Assembly (NCBI GenBank): GCA_003223245.1 | Contig: QHYI01000136.1 | Span: forward strand, 55,764 to 119,763 | Length of the DNA stretch: 64,000 nt | Origin: Acidobacteriota bacterium | GTDB lineage: Bacteria; Acidobacteriota; Terriglobia; Acidiferrales; UBA7541 | Direction: 5' to 3' | Shown here: positions 35,913 to 45,130 of the stretch, piece after piece | How positions within the stretch are numbered: the stretch's first letter is position 1 | Layout of the letters: every line of letters starts with the position of its first letter | Position numbers and translations under genes: made by a program | Notes under the pieces: model-generated | Told to the model about the DNA's origin: nothing | Seen by the model: only the letters and a program-made list of their open reading frames with translations | Database searches by the model: none

Positions 35913-37241
35913 TCAGAGACCGTAAAGGAAGCGGGAGGGATTGAGCGTGTGGAAAGGATCGAGACGGGACCTGACGGCTTTCATGAGAGGAAGGGAGTCG
36001 CCCGGCGAGCCCCAGGCGTCGAAGGTGGGGAGTCCGGCGGGGCGGTGGAGGAGGACAAGAGAGCCTTGCCTTTGTTCGAGGCCGCTTCGAAGGCTGCTCA
36101 GCGCGCGGTGCAAATTGTTAGCAGGGCCTTCTAGGGCGAGCCAGCCGAGGCCGGTGGCGTACATCAGAGATTTCCAGTGGAGGTGCGAGGAATCGGCTGT
36201 GCCGCGGATGAGTCCGACGGTGTGTGCCAGATCCGCAGGCAGAGCGCTGATTTTGGCGATGGCGAAAGAAAAAGCCGCAAGGCTGACGGTCCTTCGAGAC
36301 TCAGGGCCAACCTGAGCTACAGGGGCGTGCTGAGAGTCGGAATGAGACCATAGTTCCTGGCGGGCGTTCCAAACCGCGGGGGAAGATTGCGCAAATTTTG
36401 CGGACTGGCAAAGAGCGCGCAAGCGCGCTGCTTGCGCATCGAGGCCAGCTTCGGTGCCTTCGAAGAGGATGTCGATAGAGGGAGGTGTTTCCTGGCACAA
36501 GTGGGATTGAAGGGCGACGTGCGCGAGTTTAGAATCTTGGATAGTAAGAATTAGTTCCTGCGCTTCTTGGGGGCTGCTCACGGAAATCGTGAAGGAACGC
36601 GTGTGATGGGGGAGGGGATGAAGACGAAAGACAGCGCGCGTGATGACCCCAACAGTGCCCAGAGCGCCGGTGACGAGTTTGGGAAGATCGTAGCCCGCGA
36701 CGTTTTTGACGACTTTGCCGCCGCTGCGAGCAAGCGTGCCGTCGGGGAGCGCAATGGTCACGCCGATGATGAGGTCGCGCAGCGCGCCGAAGCGCAACCG
36801 AAGCGCGCCACTGTCGTTCGTGGAGAGGATTCCGCCAATCGTTGCTCTTTCCGGCCACAGCGGATCGAGTGCAAGACGCTGGCCGTGCTGCGCGAGCGTT
36901 TCCTGTAAAGCTTTGATCGTGCAGCCCGCTTCGACGGTGGCGGTGAGGTCAGCCCAGGCGTGCTCGATGACCTTGTTAAGGCGAGCGGTGGAGAGGATGA
37001 CGTCCGCGCGTGAGGGCGGATTGCCCCAGCCAAGCTTGGTACCGCCCCCTCGCGGGAGGACGGCGAGTTTGGATTCGTTCGCGAGACCGAGCGCCTCGGC
37101 TAGTTGTTGTTCGGTTGATGGTTCGAGGGCCAGTTGAGGCTGGACTCCACAAACGGTGTCGGCGGGTGTTGCCGGGCGTATTTGGTCGGCGCCCAGGACA
37201 GCGCGGAAATTGCTTTCGAGTGTGGCGGAGGTCGGAGTCAT
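35913..37241 (-). CDS. glcE: glycolate oxidase FAD-binding subunit
   Basis: A 442-residue flavoprotein subunit. The ATG at 37241 is preferred over a longer frame that enters a dispersed repeat. The PCMH-type FAD-binding domain shows [29 protein letters not shown] and [25 protein letters not shown]-like segments (here [10 protein letters not shown]). It pairs with GlcD to oxidise glycolate to glyoxylate. The position between glcD and glcF fixes the identity better than sequence alone. Confidence 0.9.
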   Translation of the reverse strand: [442 protein letters not shown]

Positions 37242-37274
37242 GTTTGGCAATCGCGCTAACGGCGTACACCGTAA

Positions 37275-37345
37275 AAGCGGCGTCCCTTCGGCTGCGCTCC
37301 GGACAAGCAAGCCGCCCTTCGGGGCTCAGGGTAAACCGCACGCCA
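37275..37345. repeat. dispersed palindromic repeat between glcE and glcD
   Basis: The segment CGTCCCTTCGGCTGCGCTCC ... CCTTCGGGGCTCAGGG translates to the well-known spurious peptides RLRSGQAS and ACPERSRR on its two strands. This is a hallmark of a short repeat scattered in many soil bacterial genomes. It sits in the 115-base glcE/glcD gap. Confidence 0.6.
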
Positions 37346-37356
37346 AAACGGAGACA

Positions 37357-38823
37357 TCAGAAGCGCTCCGCGAGCCCGGCGGATTCAAGGGGATGGGGAA
37401 CGTATTCGCCGGGTTTCTCGCCACAAAGGCGCGGCGTCGGAAAAACTTTTGTGGGATTCGAGAGTTGCATGGGATCGAAGGCGCAGCGGACGCGCTGCAT
37501 GGTGGCGAGGTCGGGCTCGGCAAACATTTTGGACATCATGCACTTCTTTTCTTCGCCCACGCCGTGTTCACCGGTAATGGAGCCTCCTGCAGCGATACAA
37601 AGCTCGAGAATTTTCATCGAGAGTGCGAGGGCGGCTTCTTCTTGACCGGGGATGCGGCGGTCGTACAGCACTAGCGGATGGAGATTGCCATCGCCAGCAT
37701 GAAACACATTGGCGACGCGTAGGCCGTTTTTCTTGCTCAAGCGCTCAATTTCGCTCATCACTTGAGGAAGAGCCGTGCGGGGGATTACGCCGTCCTGGAC
37801 GAGGTAGTTGGGCGAGATGCGGCCCACGGCCGCGAAGGCAGCTTTGCGGCCCTTCCAGACAAGGGCGCGCTCGGCCTCGGATTGCGCGACACGAATTTCC
37901 CAAGCCCCGTTTGAACGGCAAATTTCATCCACCTGCGTCATAAGCGCTTCGACTTCGGCAAGCGGGCCATCAAGCTCGACGAGAAGCAGGCCGCCGCAAT
38001 CAGGATAGTTGGCGTGCACGGCAGCCTCGGCGGCCTGAATGGCGAGGTTGTCCATCATCTCGATGGCGGCGGGAAGCATGCCCAAAGCGATGATGCCGCT
38101 CACGGCTGCGCCAGCTTCGTTGGTGGAAGGAAAAGCAGCGAGCAGCGTGCGGACGCATTCGGGGCGCTTAACGATGCGAAGAATAATTTTCGTCGCGACG
38201 CCAAGCGTGCCTTCGGAGCCGACAAAAACGCCGGTGAGATCGTAGCCGGGAGTGTCGAGCGTCTTTCCGCCGAGATGGACGAGCGAGCCGTCGGGAAGAA
38301 CGACCTCGAGGCCGAGCACATGCGTGGTGGTAAATCCGTATTTCAGGCAGTGCGCGCCGCCGGAATTTTCCGCCACGTTGCCACCGATGCTGCAAACCGA
38401 TTGCGAAGAAGGATCGGGCGCGTAGAAATACTCCTGTGGCTGGACGCGGCCGGTCACATCGAGATTGATGACTCCGGGCTCGACCACCACGCGGGCGTTG
38501 GGAATGTCAACTTCCAGAATGCGATTCATGCGCGCAAGGCTGAGAACGATGCCGTTTTCCACCGGAAGCGCACCGCCACTTAGACCTGTACCGGAGCCGC
38601 GCGCCACAAACGGAATTTTTTCGCGATGGCTTACGCGGAGGATGGCCTGAACTTGTTCGGTCGAGGAAGGAAGCAAGACGGCGCGCGGAAGGACCCGGAA
38701 ATTCGTGAGGCCATCACATTCGTAGGTATGGAGTTCCTCGGGGGAGGAGATAACACCGTGGTCGCCCACGATCGAGCGGAATTCGTCCAGGATGGAGGTG
38801 TTCATCATGGAGCCACGGTACAT
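37357..38823 (-). CDS. glcD: glycolate oxidase subunit GlcD (FAD-linked)
   Basis: A 488-residue flavoprotein of the FAD_binding_4 / FAD-oxidase C family that oxidises glycolate (or D-lactate). It shows RGSGTGLSGGALP, SIGGNVAENSGGAHCLKYG, the flavin contact FVGSEGTLGV, and the C-terminal active-site block HAGDGNLHP ... GEHGVGEEKK. The start at 38823 or the ATGATG at 38808 are both possible. It is the first gene of the glcDEF unit, divergent from the malate synthase gene across a 269-base regulatory gap. A close relative could be a D-lactate dehydrogenase, but linkage to glcE and glcF decides. Confidence 0.93.
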   Translation of the reverse strand: MYRGSMMNTSILDEFRSIVGDHGVISSPEELHTYECDGLTNFRVLPRAVLLPSSTEQVQAILRVSHREKIPFVARGSGTGLSGGALPVENGIVLSLARMNRILEVDIPNARVVVEPGVINLDVTGRVQPQEYFYAPDPSSQSVCSIGGNVAENSGGAHCLKYGFTTTHVLGLEVVLPDGSLVHLGGKTLDTPGYDLTGVFVGSEGTLGVATKIILRIVKRPECVRTLLAAFPSTNEAGAAVSGIIALGMLPAAIEMMDNLAIQAAEAAVHANYPDCGGLLLVELDGPLAEVEALMTQVDEICRSNGAWEIRVAQSEAERALVWKGRKAAFAAVGRISPNYLVQDGVIPRTALPQVMSEIERLSKKNGLRVANVFHAGDGNLHPLVLYDRRIPGQEEAALALSMKILELCIAAGGSITGEHGVGEEKKCMMSKMFAEPDLATMQRVRCAFDPMQLSNPTKVFPTPRLCGEKPGEYVPHPLESAGLAERF

Positions 38824-39020
38824 TTTATGCTTTTGTTAAGGAAGAGAGAAGCACAGGGAGCGGTGTGGTCGCAGAGGAAGGCCGCAGCAGTGCCTGCTTG
38901 TTGGAGGCGGGCTCCCGCCCCTACAGCCAAGGAAGACGCAACCCCTTGGCATGAACGGGGGCAAGGCGTACGCGTATACCATCGGTGGTTGCACCTAGCA
39001 GAGTAGCGGGTAAGCAGGTA

Positions 39021-39049
39021 TTGACCCGGCCTGGGAATAGTGCTCTAGT
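39021..39049 (+). promoter_or_regulatory. promoter of the malate synthase gene
   Basis: TTGACC (39021-39026), a 17-base spacer and TCTAGT (39044-39049) lie 44 bases before the ATG at 39093, inside the divergent glcD/aceB gap. Confidence 0.5.
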
Positions 39050-39092
39050 TCGGCTAATGCGCGGCAGGCGTAGCGAAATGGCGAGGTGACGG

Positions 39093-39473
39093 ATGATTCG
39101 CGAAGACATTCGGGCGAAATTCCCGGAACTGCTTGGCGTCCGGCGAATCCATGGCCGCGAAATTGATATCGAAGAGACGATCGTATCTCTCACCAGAGAA
39201 CTGCGGCCGGCGATTGCCGCGGCGTTGGGGGCACGCCGTGAACTCCTGCAATCGAGCGGCCCCGTCACACGAAAATACGCCTGGCCGGCCTGGGATGAGA
39301 AATTCGAGGACCCTCTCAGCGGCCAATTGTGGACCTTTCGCCAGATTGTCCAAGGCATGATCGATAATTTTCTTGGTCGCGAGAGCGAATGGCGGTGGCG
39401 GCTGAAACAATCCCGGACTGGAGCTCACCGGGCCTTGGCATCCTCTGGATATGGCCTTCAATGCCTTGAATAG
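39093..39473 (+). CDS. aceB: malate synthase, N-terminal fragment (frameshifted gene)
   Basis: Residues 1-~104 (IREDIRAKFPELLGVRRIHG, VTRKYAWPAWDEKFEDPLSG, FLGRESEWRWRL) are the start of a malate synthase-like protein. At 39402-39408 the run CTG AAA C carries one base too many. Removing one A turns it into L-N-N-P-G-L-E-L-T-G-P-W-H-P-L-D, which leads straight into the 39451 frame. Without this, translation ends at 39473 in out-of-frame sequence. The restored gene would span 39093-41391, about 765 residues. GAGGTGACGG precedes the ATG. Confidence 0.7.
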   Translation: MIREDIRAKFPELLGVRRIHGREIDIEETIVSLTRELRPAIAAALGARRELLQSSGPVTRKYAWPAWDEKFEDPLSGQLWTFRQIVQGMIDNFLGRESEWRWRLKQSRTGAHRALASSGYGLQCLE

Positions 39474-41391
39474 CGCCGCGCCGATGAACATGCCGGATTT
39501 TGAAGATGCCTCGCCGCCGCACTTTCAGCCGGACGGGACCGCGAAGAACCAGCCGGTGGGCATTTTTGCCGCGCTGCAAAATGCCAAGGAAATTCTGGAA
39601 GGGCGCTGGGAAGGTCGCGCGTACGAAGCGACCAAGAAGGGGCAGAAGCGAACCTATAAACTGCAGAAGCCAGCCGCGCAGTGGCCAAAACGCTTCGTGC
39701 GACCGCCGAGTATTCACGTGCAATACGATCACGTTGTTGTGGATGGCCAACCCGCGCCGGGGATAATTCCGATCGTAGTGCTTTGGGCGGTGAACCTTTA
39801 CGAATCTCTGACGCGCGCTGGAACAGGCATCTACTTCTATATTCCAAAACTGCAGACTCCGCGGGAGGCGCTCATTGTTGAGAAGCTTCTTGCGAGGCTG
39901 GAAGGCTTGCTCGGCTTAGCCGCGGGCTCGTTCAAGATTAAGATGCTCTACGAAGAGGGAAACGCCGGCAGGACCTTGCCGGCGATTTGCTGGACTCTGC
40001 GACGCCGCTTGCTGGGCACGAATGTGGGCCGCTGGGACTATTTGGGCAGCCTGATCGAAATATGGAAGGACGATGCACAAGGCGTGTTTCCGGACCCGCA
40101 GACGATCGGGATGGCCTCGCCGAACATGATCGCCTATCAGCGCTACAATGCGCTGACCATGCTGCTGGCGGGAACCAAAAACGGCGAGCTGACGCAAGCC
40201 GCAGCGATCGGCGGGATGGCCGCCGTGATGATCTATCCGCAAAGCGATCCGTACGGCCGTGCGCGTTACAACCCCATCGCGCTGCGGGGAATGGTATTGG
40301 ACAAATTGCGCGAGCGGTTGCTCGGCTTGATGTTCGTGCCGGGAAGTGGCTTGTCCCCCGAGCAGCCGCACACACTGGAGGAGCTTCTTTCGGGCCGGGT
40401 AAAAGGCCGGCTGTATGATGCCTACCGGCAAAGCTGGGTGGCCAGCCCCGAACCGGCCTACGTGGCAGCAGGCAATGCGCCGCTGCGCACGCCCATCGAG
40501 CAACTTCAGACACGGCTCGACGCGCCGGTTCAGACCGTCGATGTGCAAGGGAAACGCGTGCCAACCGTGGAAAGCGGTCTTGATCAGGCCGAGCGCGCGG
40601 TGCTGCAATCGCGCGGCTTGCTCGATGGGGCCGGCAAAATCACGCCGCGGGTGCTCCCTGCGGAAAGCATCGACGCGCCGGAGAAAATCTTGACGGTCGA
40701 ACTCTGGAATGCGATTTACGGGGTCCCCAAAGGCGACATAACCATCGATCATATGCAGCATTCGTTTTACATGGCCGCGAATTACGGATTTCAGATCCTG
40801 AATGGAAATTTCGCTGCGGCAATCGATGATTACGAGCTGAACCTTCGCTTCATGAACGACCTGGCGACTTACCGGATCAATGTCTCCTGGCTCTGGACGC
40901 TGCTGCGCCATCGAGCGACGATCACCCAGGATGGGTATCTGAAGCGCGCGGCGCTCACCGAAAACGGCGTTATTCCCTCGGTCAAGGATTTCCCGGTCAA
41001 GGCGGGTATGCGCTTCACGCCCGAGCTGTTTCTGAAGGTTTGGGAGAACCACAACGAGTGGACCGCCGCGTTTTTCGCCGAGCTGGACCGCCGCGGCGAG
41101 CCGGGCCGTTTCGACCGCTCCAAAGCGCCGGTCATCATGGAGCTTCTAAAGAGGCAGCTGCTTTCGGGCCGCTACATCCAGCACAGCGCGCGCGTGTTGT
41201 TCGTTGCGGCCGAGGCCAGTGCGCAGGACCGCGGACAACTCTTCGATGCCATTTTCGACCTTTCGCGCGAGGAGATAGCCCGGCGGGTGCAAGCCGGCTC
41301 GCTCCCGAAAAAACTCCTTGCCGCGCACGACTACATTTTTGATATCTTCCCCGGTACCGAAGTCTCCACCCGGCCAGCGACCGCACGTTAA
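39451..41391 (+). CDS. aceB: malate synthase, main part (glyoxylate + acetyl-CoA to malate)
   Basis: 646 codons carry the rest of the enzyme: DMAFNALNSAAPMNMPDFED, the barrel segments LYEEGNAGRTLPAICWTLRR, GTNVGRWDYLGSLIEIWKDD, QAAAIGGMAAVMIYPQSDP, and the C-terminal helical domain (DHMQHSFYMAANYGF...). The GRWDY and IGGMAA motifs are the glyoxylate/acetyl-CoA site of malate synthases. The 39451 ATG is an internal Met; the true start is 39093, in another frame, because of a one-base insertion at ~39405. Whether protein is made depends on that indel being real. It faces away from glcDEF, whose product glyoxylate it consumes. Confidence 0.85.
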   Translation: MAFNALNSAAPMNMPDFEDASPPHFQPDGTAKNQPVGIFAALQNAKEILEGRWEGRAYEATKKGQKRTYKLQKPAAQWPKRFVRPPSIHVQYDHVVVDGQPAPGIIPIVVLWAVNLYESLTRAGTGIYFYIPKLQTPREALIVEKLLARLEGLLGLAAGSFKIKMLYEEGNAGRTLPAICWTLRRRLLGTNVGRWDYLGSLIEIWKDDAQGVFPDPQTIGMASPNMIAYQRYNALTMLLAGTKNGELTQAAAIGGMAAVMIYPQSDPYGRARYNPIALRGMVLDKLRERLLGLMFVPGSGLSPEQPHTLEELLSGRVKGRLYDAYRQSWVASPEPAYVAAGNAPLRTPIEQLQTRLDAPVQTVDVQGKRVPTVESGLDQAERAVLQSRGLLDGAGKITPRVLPAESIDAPEKILTVELWNAIYGVPKGDITIDHMQHSFYMAANYGFQILNGNFAAAIDDYELNLRFMNDLATYRINVSWLWTLLRHRATITQDGYLKRAALTENGVIPSVKDFPVKAGMRFTPELFLKVWENHNEWTAAFFAELDRRGEPGRFDRSKAPVIMELLKRQLLSGRYIQHSARVLFVAAEASAQDRGQLFDAIFDLSREEIARRVQAGSLPKKLLAAHDYIFDIFPGTEVSTRPATAR

Positions 41392-41588
41392 GGGTAAGGG
41401 AGGTTGCCGAGAACGCCGGATCTGCCATTCCGAAGGTGGTTTGCGCCTGAGGAAGCCCGCCTTGCTCGGCTCTGAGCCGCCGAAAAGAAGGTTCTTCGAG
41501 CCGGCCGCCTGCGGGTGAGCAGGAATGGCAAAGGGGGCGGCAATCCCGTTTGTGAGCGGCGGAAGCCGCCTAGAATCGAGGCAGATGC

Positions 41589-43211
41589 ATGTTCCAGCAA
41601 AACCTTGTGCCCGCGGGTTCCCTGGGAATTACGGTTCTGATCTCGCTGGTTCCCCTGGCCGTGCTTCTGTTTTTGCTTGCCGGCGTTCGCATGACGGCCT
41701 GGTTGGCAACCCTGATCACCGGGGTGATCACCATCCCGGTTGGCGTTTTTCTATGGCACGCGCCGTTCCGGGCTACGCTGCAAGCCTACTGGTACGGGTC
41801 GCTGACCGGCGTGTGGGTGATTGATTGGATCACGTTCTGGGGCTTGATCATCTTCAATACGCTGGTCGTCACCGGCGATTTTGAGCGGTTCCAGAAATGG
41901 ATGATTCATCATGCCACTGCCGACGTGCGCATTCAGACGCTGATGCTGGCCTGGGCTTTCGGCGCGCTGCTTGAGGGCGTGGTTGGGTTTGGCTTCCCCT
42001 GGGCGGTGGTGGCGCCAGTGCTCATCGCGCTGGGAATTGCTGATCTCGACGCCATTCGCGTGGCGGCGCTGGCTAATAACGCCCCGGTGTCTTTCGGGGC
42101 GCTGGGCGCGCCGATTCTAGCGCTTTCGGCGGTGACGTCGCTGCCTTTGCTGAGCCTCTCGGCTTCGGTGGGGCACATTGTAGCGGTGCTGGCACTGTTC
42201 CCCACGTGGGTCCTGCTCTACCTGGTCAGCGGCTGGGCGGGGATGGTGGAAGCGTGGCCGCTAGCCATCGTGGGCTCGCTCGCCTACATTGCCGGGCAGT
42301 GGCCCGTAGCACGTTATTGGGGGCCCTATTTGCCGGACATCAGCGGTTCGCTCCTTTCGTTCTGGGCGTTGTATGCCTTGGTGCAGGTTTGGAAGCCGAA
42401 AACGATTCGCGGCTTTGGCGGCGTTGCGCTGACGCAAACGCCGACAGCGGTGGCGGCGAATTCCGATTCGAAGGTCGGCGCGTTTCGCGCGTGGCTGCCG
42501 TACATCGTGTTGCTCGTGGTCGTTGGGATTTGGACCGGTCCGTGGTTGCCGGCATATTTCCACGTGAATCTCCCGAGCTACAGCCTGCAGAAGTGGAGCG
42601 TCAGCGCGATCTCCTCGGTCTCGCACAAGCCGTCAGCTTCTACTTTCAATTTCAACCCGCTCAGCGGCGGGACCTCCATCCTGGTTTCCTGGCTGGTGAT
42701 TTTGCTGTGCCTGCGCCCGACCGGGGCGCAGCTAAAAGAGGTATTTCGGAAGACTTTTCGGCAGATGTGGGGCGCGCTGCTGGTCGGCTTTTTCATCTTC
42801 GGACTCGCGTATGCCTTCGTCTTTACGGGCATGGCCAATTCGCTGGCGTTTGGGCTTTCCAAGATCGGGCCGGCGTTTGTGATTCTGTGTCCGATTCTCG
42901 GCTGGATTGGCGTGGCCCTTTCCGGAAGCAATACTTCGACCAACGCAATGTTCGGCCCAGTGCAAGCCGTGACCGGGCGGCTGCTCAACTTGCCGGTGCT
43001 GCTGCTGCCGTCGCTCAATTCCGTGGGGGCGGAAGTGGGTAAGCCGGTGGCTCCGCAGACCGCCAGCGTGGGCGTTTCGACCACGCGATTTGTGAGAAGT
43101 GAAGGAGAAGTGATTCGCCATAATATGAGTTGGACGTTCGTGATGCTCGGGTACTTGGTGCTGGTCGGCCTGCTCTTCTATTTCTGCTTCCCGAAGGTGA
43201 TGCAACTCTAG
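41589..43211 (+). CDS. L-lactate/glycolate permease, LctP family
   Basis: A 540-residue carrier with 12-14 predicted helices. Family landmarks are the paired GALLEGVVGFGFPWAVVAPVL and NAPVSFGALGAPI segments and the C-terminal GSNTSTNAMFGPVQ with GAEVGKPVAPQTASVG. LctP/GlcA proteins import L-lactate, D-lactate and glycolate with protons. GAGG lies upstream of the ATG at 41589. It sits 197 bases after malate synthase and 198 before the aminotransferase, supporting a role in supplying glycolate or lactate to GlcDEF and the Ldh2-type enzyme. Confidence 0.92.
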   Translation: MFQQNLVPAGSLGITVLISLVPLAVLLFLLAGVRMTAWLATLITGVITIPVGVFLWHAPFRATLQAYWYGSLTGVWVIDWITFWGLIIFNTLVVTGDFERFQKWMIHHATADVRIQTLMLAWAFGALLEGVVGFGFPWAVVAPVLIALGIADLDAIRVAALANNAPVSFGALGAPILALSAVTSLPLLSLSASVGHIVAVLALFPTWVLLYLVSGWAGMVEAWPLAIVGSLAYIAGQWPVARYWGPYLPDISGSLLSFWALYALVQVWKPKTIRGFGGVALTQTPTAVAANSDSKVGAFRAWLPYIVLLVVVGIWTGPWLPAYFHVNLPSYSLQKWSVSAISSVSHKPSASTFNFNPLSGGTSILVSWLVILLCLRPTGAQLKEVFRKTFRQMWGALLVGFFIFGLAYAFVFTGMANSLAFGLSKIGPAFVILCPILGWIGVALSGSNTSTNAMFGPVQAVTGRLLNLPVLLLPSLNSVGAEVGKPVAPQTASVGVSTTRFVRSEGEVIRHNMSWTFVMLGYLVLVGLLFYFCFPKVMQL

Positions 43212-43409
43212 CGAGTTTCCATTTTGCAAGGCAGGACCCTTTCTGGGGATTTGCCCATGGTTCCGGCCAAATTGTCGGTTGCGCAGTTGCGAGGGATTGC
43301 GCGAAAATTGGTTTTCCGCCGGGATAAGCAAGTCCCCTGACTCAAAACCCGTGGGTGTTCGCTCCTTATCAGCGGGAAAAAGCAGCAATCACCAAGAAGG
43401 GCAAAGACC

Positions 43410-44618
43410 ATGACGCAACAGATTGGAGAACTCAATCCCCCCCTACGGCTGATGTTGACACCGGGGCCATCTTCCATGGACCCCCGCGTGTACCGTGCGC
43501 TCGCGACGCCGCTGGTGGGCCACCTGGACCCCTGGTTCCGCGGGTCGATGGACGAAACGCAAATCCTGCTTCGCCAGATTTTTCAGACCGAGAGCCGCAT
43601 CACGCTTCCGCTCTCAGCTTCCGGTTCGGGCGGAATTGAAGCCGCGGTCGTCAATGTCTTGGAAGAAGGCGATGAAGCCATCGTTGCCGTGAACGGCGTG
43701 TTTTCCGAGCGCATGTATGAGATTGGCAGCCGAGCCTCGTCCAAAGTGACAAGAGTTGAAGCGCCGTACGGCAAGCCGGTGGACCCCGAAGACGTCCGCC
43801 GTGCCGGCAAAGGCAGGAAGATCAAAATGGTCGGGCTGGCACACGGCGAAACGTCCACCGGCGTGCTGACAAAGATTGATGGCTTTCGCAAAGTGGCGGA
43901 TGAATTGGGGGCCTTGCTCGTCGTGGACACGGTTGCGTCGCTTGCCGCCTTGCCATTGCATGTGGACCGCGAACGGATTGATGTGTGTTTCAGCGGTTCG
44001 CAGAAAGCCATCAGCGCGCCGCCGGGAATGTCCCCCATCACGGTGAGCTCTGCAGCCGAAGAAGTGTTTCGCCAGCGCAAGACCAAAGTGCAGAGCTGGT
44101 ATTTCGATTTGACCACGGCGATGAATTATTGGGGCAAGGACCGGCTCTATCATCACACGCCGCCGATTTCGCTGATTTTTGCGCTGCGCGAAGCAATGCG
44201 CCTGGTCATGGAGGAAGGCTTGGAAGCGCGTTGGGAGCGCCATCGCGTGAACCAGCTTGCGCTCATCGCGGGTCTGGAAGCGATGGGACTGAAACTGCTG
44301 GTGGAGAAAACGGCGGATCGCCTGCCAACGGTCACCGCGGTGATGATTCCGAGCGGCATTGACGATGGGAAGCTGCGGAATCAGCTCCTCGACGAGTTCA
44401 ATATCGAAATTGCCGGAGGCTTCGGGGCCCTCAAGGGCAAAATCTGGCGTGTCGGCCTGATGGGCTACTGTAGCCAGATGACCAATGTGCTGCTGTTCCT
44501 CGCGGCGCTGGAAAAGTGCTTGATCGATCAGGGATTCCGCGTGGGAAGCGGCGCGGGCGTGGGTGCAGCAGTGAAAAGCTATACGCACGCAGAGACTGCT
44601 GCTGCGGTTAGCCGCTGA
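43410..44618 (+). CDS. alanine/serine-glyoxylate aminotransferase family enzyme
   Basis: A 402-residue class-V PLP aminotransferase. It begins LMLTPGPSSMDPRVYRAL; the cofactor region shows SASGSGGIEAAVVN, VDTVASLAALPL and the Schiff-base Lys in SGSQKAISAPPG (~residue 195). Relatives convert glyoxylate plus alanine or serine to glycine, or make phosphoserine-like products. With glycolate oxidase and malate synthase upstream, the glyoxylate role is the best guess. A good start is ATG 43410 (AAGAAGGGC upstream). Confidence 0.88.
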   Translation: MTQQIGELNPPLRLMLTPGPSSMDPRVYRALATPLVGHLDPWFRGSMDETQILLRQIFQTESRITLPLSASGSGGIEAAVVNVLEEGDEAIVAVNGVFSERMYEIGSRASSKVTRVEAPYGKPVDPEDVRRAGKGRKIKMVGLAHGETSTGVLTKIDGFRKVADELGALLVVDTVASLAALPLHVDRERIDVCFSGSQKAISAPPGMSPITVSSAAEEVFRQRKTKVQSWYFDLTTAMNYWGKDRLYHHTPPISLIFALREAMRLVMEEGLEARWERHRVNQLALIAGLEAMGLKLLVEKTADRLPTVTAVMIPSGIDDGKLRNQLLDEFNIEIAGGFGALKGKIWRVGLMGYCSQMTNVLLFLAALEKCLIDQGFRVGSGAGVGAAVKSYTHAETAAAVSR

Positions 44619-44695
44619 TGGCGAGAGCTGTTGTCAGAGTTTGTTTCACTGAAAACTTAGGACTGAAAACCTAGAACCAATCGAAAGGAGTAAGC

Positions 44696-45070
44696 GTGAC
44701 GACACGGCCTGTGTTGGCCAATGCCGGTGCGATGAGCCAATTCATTGCCCCGTTTGAAGTGACTTCCAAACTGAGCGGACAAACCTACCAGTGCCGCTCC
44801 GCGCACATGTGGAACGGCAGCGCCACGCGCCACGCGGACACCATCGACGCGAAATTCTTCGTCGACGGGGAGGCCCATGTTGTCGGGCTGGCGCACACTG
44901 CGTTTGTGAAATTTCGCGAAAAAGCCCGCCGCGACCTTACGGATCGCGAAGCCAGTTTTGTGGCTGCCGAGTATTTGCGCGAACGCCTCGAAGAAGACGA
45001 TATCCGCCCGCTCTACGACGTTCCGGAGAGCGAAGTCCTTCGCCTCATCGAGCTAGTCGGCATCAAGTAA
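44696..45070 (+). CDS. conserved hypothetical protein
   Basis: A 124-residue soluble protein starting at GTG 44696 with a clean AAAGGAG Shine-Dalgarno. No signal peptide or membrane segment is present. The core VTSKLSGQTYQCRSAHMWNG ... KFFVDGEAHVVGLAHTAFVK looks like a small beta-rich domain, and the C-terminal half (DREASFVAAEYLRERLEED) is helical. I do not recognise the family. It follows the aminotransferase by 77 bases and may be co-transcribed. Confidence 0.7.
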   Translation: MTTRPVLANAGAMSQFIAPFEVTSKLSGQTYQCRSAHMWNGSATRHADTIDAKFFVDGEAHVVGLAHTAFVKFREKARRDLTDREASFVAAEYLRERLEEDDIRPLYDVPESEVLRLIELVGIK

Positions 45071-45130
45071 TTCCCGCGAGAGCTGATTGGAAAGAAGCCG
45101 GCGGTGTTCAGTTACTTTTCTTGCCGCTCC

